NCBI GenBank assembly: GCA_002387005.1
Contig: DGKN01000123.1
Location: 1,824-6,961, forward strand
Source: Propionibacteriaceae bacterium UBA4569
GTDB taxonomy: Bacteria > Actinomycetota > Actinomycetes > Propionibacteriales > Propionibacteriaceae
Length of the DNA: 5,138 nt
Direction: 5' to 3'
The position numbers and the translations under genes are program-made. Within the stretch, counting starts at the first letter, position 1, and every line of letters begins with the position of its first letter. Positions 1 through 5,138 of this stretch are shown here, piece by piece. The notes beneath the pieces were generated by a model, which was given only the letters and a program-made list of their open reading frames with translations, was not told the DNA's origin and did no database searches.

Positions 1-2013
1 ATCGCCGTGGGCATGGCCACCAACATCCCCCCGCACAACCTGGGAGAGGTCGTCCAGGCCCTCAGGCACCTGATCAAGCATCCGGACGCCGACCTCGAGA
101 CCCTGATGCGCTTCATCCCGGGCCCCGACCTGCCCACCGGCGGCAAGATCATTGGTCTGGACGGCATCGCGGACGCCTATGCCACCGGCCGCGGTACCTT
201 CAAGATCCGGGCCACCGCGCGCATCGAGCAGGTCTCCCCGCGCCGCAAGGGGATCGTCGTCTCCGAGCTGCCGTACATGATCGGCCCGGAGAAGATCATC
301 GACCAGATCTCCACCCTGGCGCGCAACAAGAAGATCACCGGCATCGCCGACATCAAGGACCTCTCCGACATCAACCACCACACCCGGTTGGTGATCGAGG
401 TCAAGAACGGGATCAACCCCGAGGCGATCCTGCAGCAGCTGTACAAACAGACCAAGCTCGAGGACTCCTTCGGCATCAATGCGGTCGCGCTGGTCGACGG
501 CCAGCCGCGCACCATGCCGCTGAAGGAGATGCTCGAGGTCTACCTGGCGCACAAGTTCGAGGTCACCACCCGACGGACTCGCTTCCTGCTGGGCAAGGCC
601 TCCGATCGCCTGCACATCCTCGAGGGGCGGCTGATCGCCATCCTCGACATCGACGACGTGATCGCCATCATCCGCGGCTCCGACGACGCCGCGCAGGCCC
701 GTGCGAAGCTGATCGAGGTCTTCGAGCTGTCCGAGACCCAGGCCAACGACATCCTCGAGATCCCGCTGCGCCGGTTGACGAAGTTCAGCCAGCTCGAGCT
801 GGAGACCGAACGCGACGAGAAGCTGGCCGAGATCGCGCGGCTGAACGAGATCCTCGAGAACCGCGACGTGCTCGACAAGCTCGTCTCCGACGAGCTCTCC
901 GAAGCGGTGAAGAACTTCGGGACGCCGCGCCGAACCGTGCTGCTGGCCAGCTCCGGTGAGGTGACGTCGGCGTCGACGACCCCGCTCGAGGTGCCGGACG
1001 TGCCGTGCTGGGTGATGATGAGTTCGACCGGGCTGATGGCGCGGATGGACACCCCCGACCCGATCGCCCTGGGCGGTCCGCGGGCCAGCCACGACGTCGT
1101 CACCGCGCTCGTCCGCTGCACGACGCATGCCGAACTCGGCGTCATCACCAACACCGGACGCCTGATCAAGGCCCGCGCGATGGAACTTCCGACGGTCGCC
1201 GTGACCGCCAGCTCCCCGAACCTGCGCGGCGGGTCCCGGGCAACCGAGCTCTACGCCTTCGAGAAGGGTGAGCGCCCGATCGGTCTGACCTCCTTGGATC
1301 CGCAGGGCCTGGGCCTGGCCGTGGGCACGCGCCGAGGCGTCGTGAAGCGCGTCAACCCCGAGGTGCTCAACAAGGAGTCGTGGGAGGTCATCCGCCTTGA
1401 CGAGGGCGACGAGCTGGTCGGCGCGGTGGAATTGCGGCGCGACGACGTCGAGGTGGTCTTCGTCACCTCCGACGCGCAGCTGCTGCACTTCCCAGCGAGG
1501 CTGGTGCGTTCCCAGGGCCGCAATGGTGGCGGCATGGCGGGCGTGAAGGTTGCCAACGGCCAGCACGCCCTGTGGTTCGGCGTCACCCCGGAGGAGGCCG
1601 TCGTCGTGACGGTGTCCGGCACCTCGTCCGAGCCGGCGTCGGCGCAGAACGGCATGGTGAAGGTGACGCCTCTGTCGGAGTACCCGGCCAAGGGACGCGC
1701 CACCGGCGGGATGCGCTGCCACCGCTTCCTCAAGGGCGAGGACGTGCTGCTGCACGCCTTCGTGGGTCCACCGCCCGTCGTGGCGGCCGCTGCCTCCGGC
1801 TCCGCGGTGGATCTGCCGCCGGCCACCGGACGTCGTGACGGGTCCGGTACTCCCCTGTCCCAGCCGCTGGCCGGGATCGCCTCACGTGACCTGGGCTGGG
1901 CGCACCGGCTGGACGTCGCACTGCCCTCGGCAGCCGATGACGCACCCACGGCACCTGAGCCCCACCTCGCCGGGAAAGACGACTCCGACGATGCCCCTGA
2001 CACGCTGATCTGA
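1..2013 (+). CDS. parC: DNA topoisomerase IV subunit A (ParC/GyrA type), 5'-truncated by window edge
   Basis: This is the A subunit of a type IIA topoisomerase, which cuts and rejoins duplex DNA and works with an ATPase B subunit (ParE/GyrB) in decatenation or supercoil removal. The frame is open from base 1; 670 residues are present. By family comparison roughly 170-180 N-terminal residues are missing, including the catalytic tyrosine and the quinolone-resistance region. Visible in order: the conserved GMATNIPPHN block (residues 4-13), the tower domain, a charged coiled-coil stretch (about 261-305) ending at FGTPRRT (306-312), then a beta-pinwheel C-terminal domain (about 325-590) with repeated blades such as GVITNTGRLIKA and GLAVGTRRGVVKRV. 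The GyrA box (QRRGGRG-like) is absent: the equivalent place reads GGPRASHD (358-365), and a later blade reads RSQGRNGGGMAGVKV (503-517). This favours ParC over GyrA. A loosely conserved tail (about 590-670) ends in an acidic stretch. The family assignment is secure; ParC rather than GyrA is an inference from the missing box. A neighbouring parE is not in the window. Confidence 0.88.
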   Translation: MAVGMATNIPPHNLGEVVQALRHLIKHPDADLETLMRFIPGPDLPTGGKIIGLDGIADAYATGRGTFKIRATARIEQVSPRRKGIVVSELPYMIGPEKIIDQISTLARNKKITGIADIKDLSDINHHTRLVIEVKNGINPEAILQQLYKQTKLEDSFGINAVALVDGQPRTMPLKEMLEVYLAHKFEVTTRRTRFLLGKASDRLHILEGRLIAILDIDDVIAIIRGSDDAAQARAKLIEVFELSETQANDILEIPLRRLTKFSQLELETERDEKLAEIARLNEILENRDVLDKLVSDELSEAVKNFGTPRRTVLLASSGEVTSASTTPLEVPDVPCWVMMSSTGLMARMDTPDPIALGGPRASHDVVTALVRCTTHAELGVITNTGRLIKARAMELPTVAVTASSPNLRGGSRATELYAFEKGERPIGLTSLDPQGLGLAVGTRRGVVKRVNPEVLNKESWEVIRLDEGDELVGAVELRRDDVEVVFVTSDAQLLHFPARLVRSQGRNGGGMAGVKVANGQHALWFGVTPEEAVVVTVSGTSSEPASAQNGMVKVTPLSEYPAKGRATGGMRCHRFLKGEDVLLHAFVGPPPVVAAAASGSAVDLPPATGRRDGSGTPLSQPLAGIASRDLGWAHRLDVALPSAADDAPTAPEPHLAGKDDSDDAPDTLI

Positions 2014-2024
2014 GCAGGCGTGTG

Positions 2025-2063
2025 GCCGTCCGCGGACCCCACCCTCGAAGCCCCACGGACGGC
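2025..2063. repeat. Inverted repeat in the parC-carbonic anhydrase gap
   Basis: Arms GCCGTCCG (2025-2032) and CGGACGGC (2056-2063) are exact reverse complements, 8 bp, with a 23-base loop. The left arm overlaps a separate 10-bp perfect palindrome, GTCCGCGGAC (2028-2037). The dyad starts 11 bases after the parC stop, so it could be a weak terminator, but no T-run follows. It lies immediately upstream of a candidate -10 box, so it could equally be an operator. In DNA this GC-rich an 8-bp dyad can also be chance. Confidence 0.3.
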
Positions 2064-2065
2064 GA

Positions 2066-2071
2066 TACGTT
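2066..2071 (+). promoter_or_regulatory. Candidate -10 box for a leaderless carbonic anhydrase transcript
   Basis: TACGTT fits the actinobacterial TANNNT -10 consensus and ends 7 bases before the A of the ATG at 2079, which would place the transcription start on or beside the start codon. No Shine-Dalgarno sequence is visible in the bases before the ATG, as expected for a leaderless message. There is no convincing -35 hexamer 16-18 bases upstream, so the call rests on the -10 box and its spacing only. Confidence 0.35.
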
Positions 2072-2078
2072 GAACCCC

Positions 2079-2573
2079 ATGGGTGAATTCGAAGATCTTC
2101 TGAAGGCCAACGACGTCTACGCAGAGAGCTTCTCTGACGGCGGCTTCGACGGCATCGCCAGGGCGGGCGTGCTCGTGATCACGTGCATGGACTCCCGCAT
2201 CGAGCCGCTCGCCATGCTCGGCTTGAAGCTGGGCGACGCGAAGATCCTGCGCAGCCCCGGCGGGCGCGTGACCCCCGACGTGCTGACCGGTTGCATCCTC
2301 GGCTCACACCTGCTCGATGTCGACCGGATCATGGTGGTCCAGCACACCCGCTGCGCGATGGCATCGGGCACCGACGCCGAAGTGGCCGACAAGATCATCG
2401 AGCGCTCCGCGGTGGATCTGGGTGGAATGACCTTCGGCGCGAACCCCGACCAGGACCGCACCCTCGACTTCGACGTCCGCCTGCTGCGCTCGCACCCGGC
2501 GATCAAGCCCCGCACCAAGATCGGTGGCTTCCTCTACGACGTCGACTCCGGGAAACTCTCCCAGGTCCTCTGA
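2079..2573 (+). CDS. Beta-carbonic anhydrase (short, Rv1284-like)
   Basis: This zinc enzyme interconverts CO2 and bicarbonate, probably in the cytoplasm as there is no signal peptide. The 164-residue length matches the short actinobacterial beta class (M. tuberculosis Rv1284 is about 163). Zinc ligands are seen as Cys36 in TCMDSR, and His89 and Cys92 in HTRCAM; the Asp38-Arg40 dyad of the beta class is intact. RSPGGRVTPDVL (58-69) corresponds to the usual RNAGG block, and the C-terminal KIGGFLYDVDSGKL (147-160) matches the terminal strand of the family. The ATG at 2079 is preferred over an in-frame GTG at 2022. The extra 19 residues from the GTG are Pro/Arg/Gly-rich and unlike the family, and homologous sequence begins right after the ATG with the ANDVYAESF block. 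The gene follows parC by 65 bases and probably has its own promoter. It converges on the serine hydrolase gene. Family and active site are confident; the physiological role is not shown by context. Confidence 0.9.
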   Translation: MGEFEDLLKANDVYAESFSDGGFDGIARAGVLVITCMDSRIEPLAMLGLKLGDAKILRSPGGRVTPDVLTGCILGSHLLDVDRIMVVQHTRCAMASGTDAEVADKIIERSAVDLGGMTFGANPDQDRTLDFDVRLLRSHPAIKPRTKIGGFLYDVDSGKLSQVL

Positions 2574-2609
2574 CCCCCTTTCACTCTCCCCGAGCCTGTC
2601 GACGGGTCA
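2571..2609. terminator. Candidate bidirectional terminator / REP-like hairpin between convergent genes
   Basis: The 33-base gap between the two convergent stop codons contains a short hairpin. CCC (2588-2590) plus CGA (2591-2593) pair with TCG (2599-2601) plus GGG (2604-2606), with a two-base bulge (2602-2603) and loop GCCTG. An outer dyad TGACCC (2571-2576) / GGGTCA (2604-2609) includes both TGA stop codons, and it competes with the inner hairpin for GGG at 2604-2606. A short T-run, CTTTC, lies at 2579-2583. The core GAGCCTGTCGA resembles a short imperfect-palindrome repeat often met between genes in high-GC genomes (from memory, not checked). The position suits a two-way transcription stop, but the stem is short. 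Confidence 0.4.
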
Positions 2610-3158
2610 CAGCGGCATCTGCTCCAGTCGCGCCAGGAGTGCCTGGCCGACTGGCCACATGCCCAGCCGGGACGCCGAGTTGAGATGCCCGTGCGCTCCG
2701 ACAACCTCGATCGGGGCACCCCAGGCCGCGGCAATCCGACGTGCTGCCGGCTCGGTGTCGTAGGGGTCATCGGTGCTTGCGACCACCAGCGCGGGAACAC
2801 CGATCGGGCGTGCCTCCAGCACAAAGGTCGGCGCCTCATCGAGCGGGAAGGTCTCCGCGTCAGGGTCGGGCGGGGCGACCAACAGCAACCGGACATTGGA
2901 CGGCTGTCGGGTGCGCGCCCATTCCGCAGCGGCCCAGGTACCGAGGCTGTGCGCGACGATCGTGCAGTGCTTCGCGGCCCCCACAGCGTCGTCCAGGCTG
3001 GTCAGGTAGTCGTCCAGATCGGGGTGTTCCCAGGATTCGATCTGCACCCGCACGGCCTGGGTGCCCCACGCGCATTCCCAGTGGGTCTGCCAGTGTTCGG
3101 CGCCGGAGTCGTGCCAGCCGGGAGCGATGACGTAGCGGTGTTCGGACGAGGTGGGCAT
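2607..3158 (-). CDS. Small alpha/beta serine hydrolase, RBBP9/YdeN family
   Basis: A 183-residue alpha/beta-hydrolase of the RBBP9/YdeN type, a family of compact intracellular serine hydrolases whose natural substrates are mostly unknown. The N-terminal block APGWHDSGAEHWQTHWE (12-28) is the family hallmark. The inferred catalytic triad is Ser71 in the nucleophile elbow AHSLGT (69-74), Asp131 in STDDPYD (128-134), and His158 in GAHGHLN (154-160). The length is normal and there is no signal peptide. The ATG at 3158 is chosen; an in-frame TTG at 3167 would add only three residues, and neither has a good Shine-Dalgarno sequence. The gene starts 10 bases after the stop of the MFS transporter on the same strand, so the two are probably one transcript, with the hydrolase perhaps translated by coupling. 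Family and triad are confident. A link to the transported substrate is only inferred from the pairing. Confidence 0.85.
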   Translation of the reverse strand: MPTSSEHRYVIAPGWHDSGAEHWQTHWECAWGTQAVRVQIESWEHPDLDDYLTSLDDAVGAAKHCTIVAHSLGTWAAAEWARTRQPSNVRLLLVAPPDPDAETFPLDEAPTFVLEARPIGVPALVVASTDDPYDTEPAARRIAAAWGAPIEVVGAHGHLNSASRLGMWPVGQALLARLEQMPL

Positions 3159-3168
3159 GGCCCGCAAG

Positions 3169-4491
3169 TTACCGGTGGGTCACTCCGGGAATCCGTAGCG
3201 GCCAGAATGCGACCAGCCCGAACACCAGGGTCACGACGATTCCCATCAGCCCCCACCGGGCCCCGAAGGCCAGCGTGAACAGGCCCGTGAGCCCCGGCGC
3301 GACGAAACTCACCACGCGTCCGACCGTGGTGTAGAGGCCGTAGGTCTCGTTCTCCTCCCCCGCCGGGATGATGCGGGTCAGAAGGGTACGGCTGGCGGAC
3401 TGGATGGGACCCACGAGCGAGGCGATCGCCAGCCCGAACACCCAGAAGGTGATGTCCTTGTTGACGCCCACGATCCCCAGCCCCAGGACGACGATCGCGA
3501 TCAGGCTGCCCAGGATCACCGGGCGTGGGCCGAAGCGGTCGTCCACCCGTCCGAAGATCCAGGTTCCGATCGCGGCCATGACGTTCGCGGCAAGACCGAA
3601 GTAGATGACCTGCTCCTGGCTGAAGCCGTAGGCGGTCGCGGCGATCACGCCGGCGAAGGCGAACACGGCATTGAGCCCGTCGCGGTAGAGCGCCGCGGCA
3701 CCGAGGAAGTGCAGGAGCCCGCGTTCGTCACGCCACATCCGCACCAGGCGCCGGCCGATGTCGCGGTAGGCCCCGGTGACCGTGAACGGCGCGACGCCCG
3801 GACGCGGGGTGTTGTTGGGCCCGAGCACCATCACCGGGAGCGAGAACAGCAGCATGAACACCGCGCACAGCAGCGCGACCGAGCGGGCGTTGATGGCGTC
3901 ATGGGTGGGCAGTCCCAGCACACCGCCGTCCAGGATGAAACCGAACAGCGCCAGCACCAGGCACAGGGTGCCGCCCAGGTAGCCCAGCGCCCAGGCGGTG
4001 CCTGAGATCCGTCCGACATTGGAGGGGGTGGAGATGCGGGGGAGCATCCCGTTGTAGAAGACGCCCGCAATGTCCTGCGTGACCGACGCGAAGGCCAGCA
4101 GCCCGGCTCCGAAGTAGAGATAGGGATTCTCCGGCTTGACGAAGTAACAGGCGGCCATCGCGGCGATGGTGATCATGGTGGTCACCGAGAGCATCCGTCG
4201 GGTGCGCACCACCCGGTCGGCCCACGCCCCCATCAAGGGGGCCAGCACCGCCAGGCAGATGCCAGCAGCGGCCTGGAACCATGACCAGACGGTCTGGCCG
4301 TGCTCGGGGTCGTCGGCGACCGTCGAGGTCACGTAGACGGAGAAGACGAAGCTGATCATCACGGTGTTGAGGGCATTGCCCGCGAAGTCATAGGCACTCC
4401 AGGCGACGACGACCTTGCGAGAGGCTCCCTCGCCGGATAGGGCCGGGACGAGCGGCGGCGGCGCCGCGGCCGAATCAACTGTCTGGGTCAC
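3169..4491 (-). CDS. MFS transporter, UMF1 / Atg22-like family
   Basis: A 440-residue integral membrane protein with about 12 predicted helices (roughly 38-57, 68-90, 100-117, 122-146, 163-188, 203-223, 262-285, 293-314, 324-343, 347-368, 385-407, 411-432) and a central cytoplasmic loop near 225-258. Signature blocks match the UMF1 family, relatives of the yeast vacuolar amino-acid effluxer Atg22: WSAYDFAGNA (31-40), FYNGMLPRIS (145-154), RISGTAWALGYLGG (161-174), LYRDGLNAVF (268-277), the MFS motif-A-like GRVDDRFGPRP (314-324), and RIIPAGEENETYGLY (373-387). Substrate and direction are unknown for most bacterial members; nothing here settles them. The start is GTG at 4491, giving a 26-residue Ala/Pro-rich N-terminus before the first conserved block. 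No Shine-Dalgarno is visible, but a -10-like box lies 6 bases upstream. The downstream hydrolase follows after 10 bases. Length and motifs show an intact gene. Confidence 0.88.
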   Translation of the reverse strand: MTQTVDSAAAPPPLVPALSGEGASRKVVVAWSAYDFAGNALNTVMISFVFSVYVTSTVADDPEHGQTVWSWFQAAAGICLAVLAPLMGAWADRVVRTRRMLSVTTMITIAAMAACYFVKPENPYLYFGAGLLAFASVTQDIAGVFYNGMLPRISTPSNVGRISGTAWALGYLGGTLCLVLALFGFILDGGVLGLPTHDAINARSVALLCAVFMLLFSLPVMVLGPNNTPRPGVAPFTVTGAYRDIGRRLVRMWRDERGLLHFLGAAALYRDGLNAVFAFAGVIAATAYGFSQEQVIYFGLAANVMAAIGTWIFGRVDDRFGPRPVILGSLIAIVVLGLGIVGVNKDITFWVFGLAIASLVGPIQSASRTLLTRIIPAGEENETYGLYTTVGRVVSFVAPGLTGLFTLAFGARWGLMGIVVTLVFGLVAFWPLRIPGVTHR

Positions 4492-4563
4492 GCTGGAAAC
4501 CTAGTCGATCAGCCGATCGCGAACCCGCTGCCACGACGACATGTTGGGTGCTTAGCTGAGGCC
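4492..4563. promoter_or_regulatory. Divergent promoter region between MFS transporter and SRPBCC gene
   Basis: These 72 bases separate two divergently read start codons and must hold both promoters. On the minus strand TAGGTT (plus-strand 4498-4503) fits the TANNNT -10 pattern and lies 6 bases from the transporter GTG, consistent with a leaderless message. On the plus strand the best but weak pair is CTGCCA (4528-4533) and a poor -10-like TTAGCT (4552-4557), 18 bases apart and 6 bases before the ATG at 4564. GAGG at 4558-4561 is too close to that ATG (2 bases) to be a normal ribosome binding site. A CGATC direct repeat (4506-4510, 4514-4518) with an overlapping CGATCG palindrome could be an operator, but is short enough to be chance. 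Confidence 0.45.
4498..4503 (-). promoter_or_regulatory. Candidate -10 box for leaderless MFS transporter transcript
   Basis: Read on the minus strand the hexamer is TAGGTT, matching TANNNT, with 6 bases between it and the GTG start codon at 4491. That spacing would put the transcription start at the first base of the coding sequence. No recognisable -35 element was found 16-18 bases further upstream. Alternatively AGG within the hexamer could act as a very weak Shine-Dalgarno. Confidence 0.35.
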
Positions 4564-5028
4564 ATGACTGAGAACACCAGCGTCAGCGCTACCCGCGATA
4601 TCCCGGCCTCGGCCGCCGACATCTTCGACCTGCTGAGCAACCCGCAGCGCCACCCGGAGACCGACTCAAGCGGCTCGGTTCGTTCGGCCGACTTCGGGGA
4701 GCGCCTCAAGGAGGTCGGGGACAGCTTCCGGATGAACATGGTGAAGGGGGACGGGTCGGAGTACCAGACCCAGAATCGCGTCTTCGCCATCCAGGATGGC
4801 CGACTCATCGGCTGGCAGAACGAGAAGAACCTCACGAGCGACGTCGAGGTGGGCGCCAAATGGCTCTACGAGCTGGAGCCCATCGACGCCGACAACACCA
4901 AGGTCACGTTGACCTACGACTACGCCGAAATCGAGAACCCGGCGGTCATCAAGCTGGCCAAGGAGACGTTCGCCAAGGAAGACCTGCTGGACAAGTCGCT
5001 CGGCACCCTGGCTGACGCGCTGGCCTGA
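4564..5028 (+). CDS. SRPBCC (START-like) family protein of unknown ligand
   Basis: A 154-residue protein with the layout of the SRPBCC/polyketide-cyclase-like fold, a helix-grip domain that holds a hydrophobic ligand in a deep cavity. The opening strand and helix SATRDIPASAADIFDLLSNPQRHPE (8-32) has the typical pattern of a strand followed by xxxPAsxxxvfxll and an h-x-x-W/P-like end. Strands at GDSFRMNM (52-59), NRVFAIQDGRLIGWQNE (71-87) and GAKWLYELEPIDADNTKVTLTYDY (97-120), and a long C-terminal helix (about 127-153), complete the fold. There is no signal peptide, so a cytoplasmic location is likely. The start is ATG 4564; it lacks a correctly spaced Shine-Dalgarno. The gene is divergent from the MFS transporter and is followed after 21 bases by a strong hairpin. 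Subfamily, ligand and any enzymatic activity cannot be told from the sequence; many members have no known function. Confidence 0.78.
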   Translation: MTENTSVSATRDIPASAADIFDLLSNPQRHPETDSSGSVRSADFGERLKEVGDSFRMNMVKGDGSEYQTQNRVFAIQDGRLIGWQNEKNLTSDVEVGAKWLYELEPIDADNTKVTLTYDYAEIENPAVIKLAKETFAKEDLLDKSLGTLADALA

Positions 5029-5049
5029 GGCCACGCGAACCGCCCGTGA

Positions 5050-5098
5050 AGGGTCGCAATGGGTATCGGCCACCGCCGTCGGTACACATTGCGACCCT
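5050..5098 (+). terminator. Long hairpin downstream of the SRPBCC gene (terminator or repeat element)
   Basis: AGGGTCGCAATG (5050-5061) pairs perfectly with CATTGCGACCCT (5087-5098). After one mismatch (5062/5086) the stem continues for eight more pairs (5063-5070 with 5078-5085, two of them G-U) around the 7-base loop CACCGCC (5071-5077). That is 20 pairs in 49 bases. The G-U pairs become A-C mismatches in the opposite transcript, so the plus-strand RNA folds better. It starts 21 bases after the SRPBCC stop, the right place for a terminator, but no T-run follows and the stem is unusually long. It may instead be, or be part of, a dispersed repeat element. Confidence 0.55.
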
Positions 5099-5138
5099 GG
5101 TCGGATTGAATCTGGGCGACCCTGGTCGGATTGAATCT
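5091..5138 (+). repeat. Tandem direct repeat, 23-base unit at 25-base period, running to the window end
   Basis: Positions 5091-5113 and 5116-5138 are identical over 23 bases, separated by GG (5114-5115). Each unit starts GCGACCCTGGTC and ends GGATTGAATCT. Each contains two small dyads: GACC-CT-GGTC and GATT-G-AATC. The first eight bases of copy 1 are also the right arm of the hairpin at 5050-5098. Two copies are seen; the window stops exactly at the end of copy 2, so the array may be longer. No coding frame fits this stretch, and the 2-base separation excludes a CRISPR array. Confidence 0.8.

Noticed and set aside
540..1169. 209-codon open frame on the minus strand
   Set aside because: Antisense to the conserved parC tower and coiled-coil region; Ser/Arg-rich with no motif.
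1251..2042. 263-codon open frame on the minus strand opposite parC
   Set aside because: It lies wholly antisense to a strongly conserved topoisomerase gene, has a Ser/Pro/Arg-rich composition typical of shadow frames in high-GC DNA, and shows no recognisable domain.
2022..2078. In-frame GTG extension of the carbonic anhydrase
   Set aside because: The added 19 residues are Pro/Arg-rich and outside the normal family length; the ATG at 2079 fits the family N-terminus and a leaderless promoter.
3159..3167. TTG start three codons upstream of the hydrolase ATG
   Set aside because: TTG is a rarer start, no ribosome binding site favours it, and it adds only three residues; the ATG is the simpler choice, though not proven.
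2685..3278. 197-codon open frame on the plus strand over the hydrolase gene
   Set aside because: It covers the hydrolase, whose complete catalytic triad and family motifs are on the minus strand; the plus-strand product is Gly/Arg/Pro-rich without motifs.
4506..4522. Operator made of CGATC repeats and TCGCGA palindrome
   Set aside because: Each element is only 5-6 bases long and such words are common in GC-rich DNA; mentioned within the divergent region but not called as a separate site.
5091..5138. CRISPR array
   Set aside because: Repeats are separated by only two bases, there is no spacer-length sequence and no cas gene nearby.
5029..5138. Small gene in the terminal 110 bases
   Set aside because: No frame with a start and reasonable coding pattern was found; the stretch is explained by the hairpin and tandem repeats.

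Overview
The window is high-GC DNA with dense, GC-rich-codon genes and very short intergenic gaps. The first gene resembles the second type IIA topoisomerase A subunit (ParC type) of actinomycetes, and the second resembles the short beta-carbonic anhydrase of mycobacteria (Rv1284-like). A high-GC Gram-positive (actinomycete) chromosome is therefore the best guess. The genus cannot be fixed from sequence alone. Nothing here looks plasmid- or phage-borne.

Layout. Positions 1-2013 (+) hold the C-terminal three quarters of a ParC/GyrA-type topoisomerase subunit, cut by the window edge. A 65-base gap with a dyad and a candidate -10 box leads to a complete beta-carbonic anhydrase (2079-2573, +). 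It converges, with only 33 bases between, on a two-gene minus-strand unit: a UMF1/Atg22-type MFS transporter (3169-4491) followed 10 bases later by a small RBBP9/YdeN-type serine hydrolase (2607-3158). A 72-base divergent promoter region separates the transporter from a SRPBCC (START-like) protein (4564-5028, +). The last 110 bases hold no gene. They contain a long near-perfect hairpin (5050-5098) whose right arm runs into two exact copies of a 23-base repeat at 25-base period, ending exactly at the window end.

How the genes relate. Apart from the transporter-hydrolase pair, which is probably co-transcribed, they look like independent housekeeping or accessory genes: DNA decatenation, CO2/bicarbonate interconversion, export or uptake of an unknown small molecule, an unknown ester or peptide hydrolase, and an unknown small-ligand-binding protein. 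No coherent novel multi-gene system is visible. The least explained sequence is the hairpin plus tandem-repeat block at the right edge. A recurring lack of Shine-Dalgarno sequences, with -10-like hexamers 6-7 bases before two start codons, suggests leaderless transcription.
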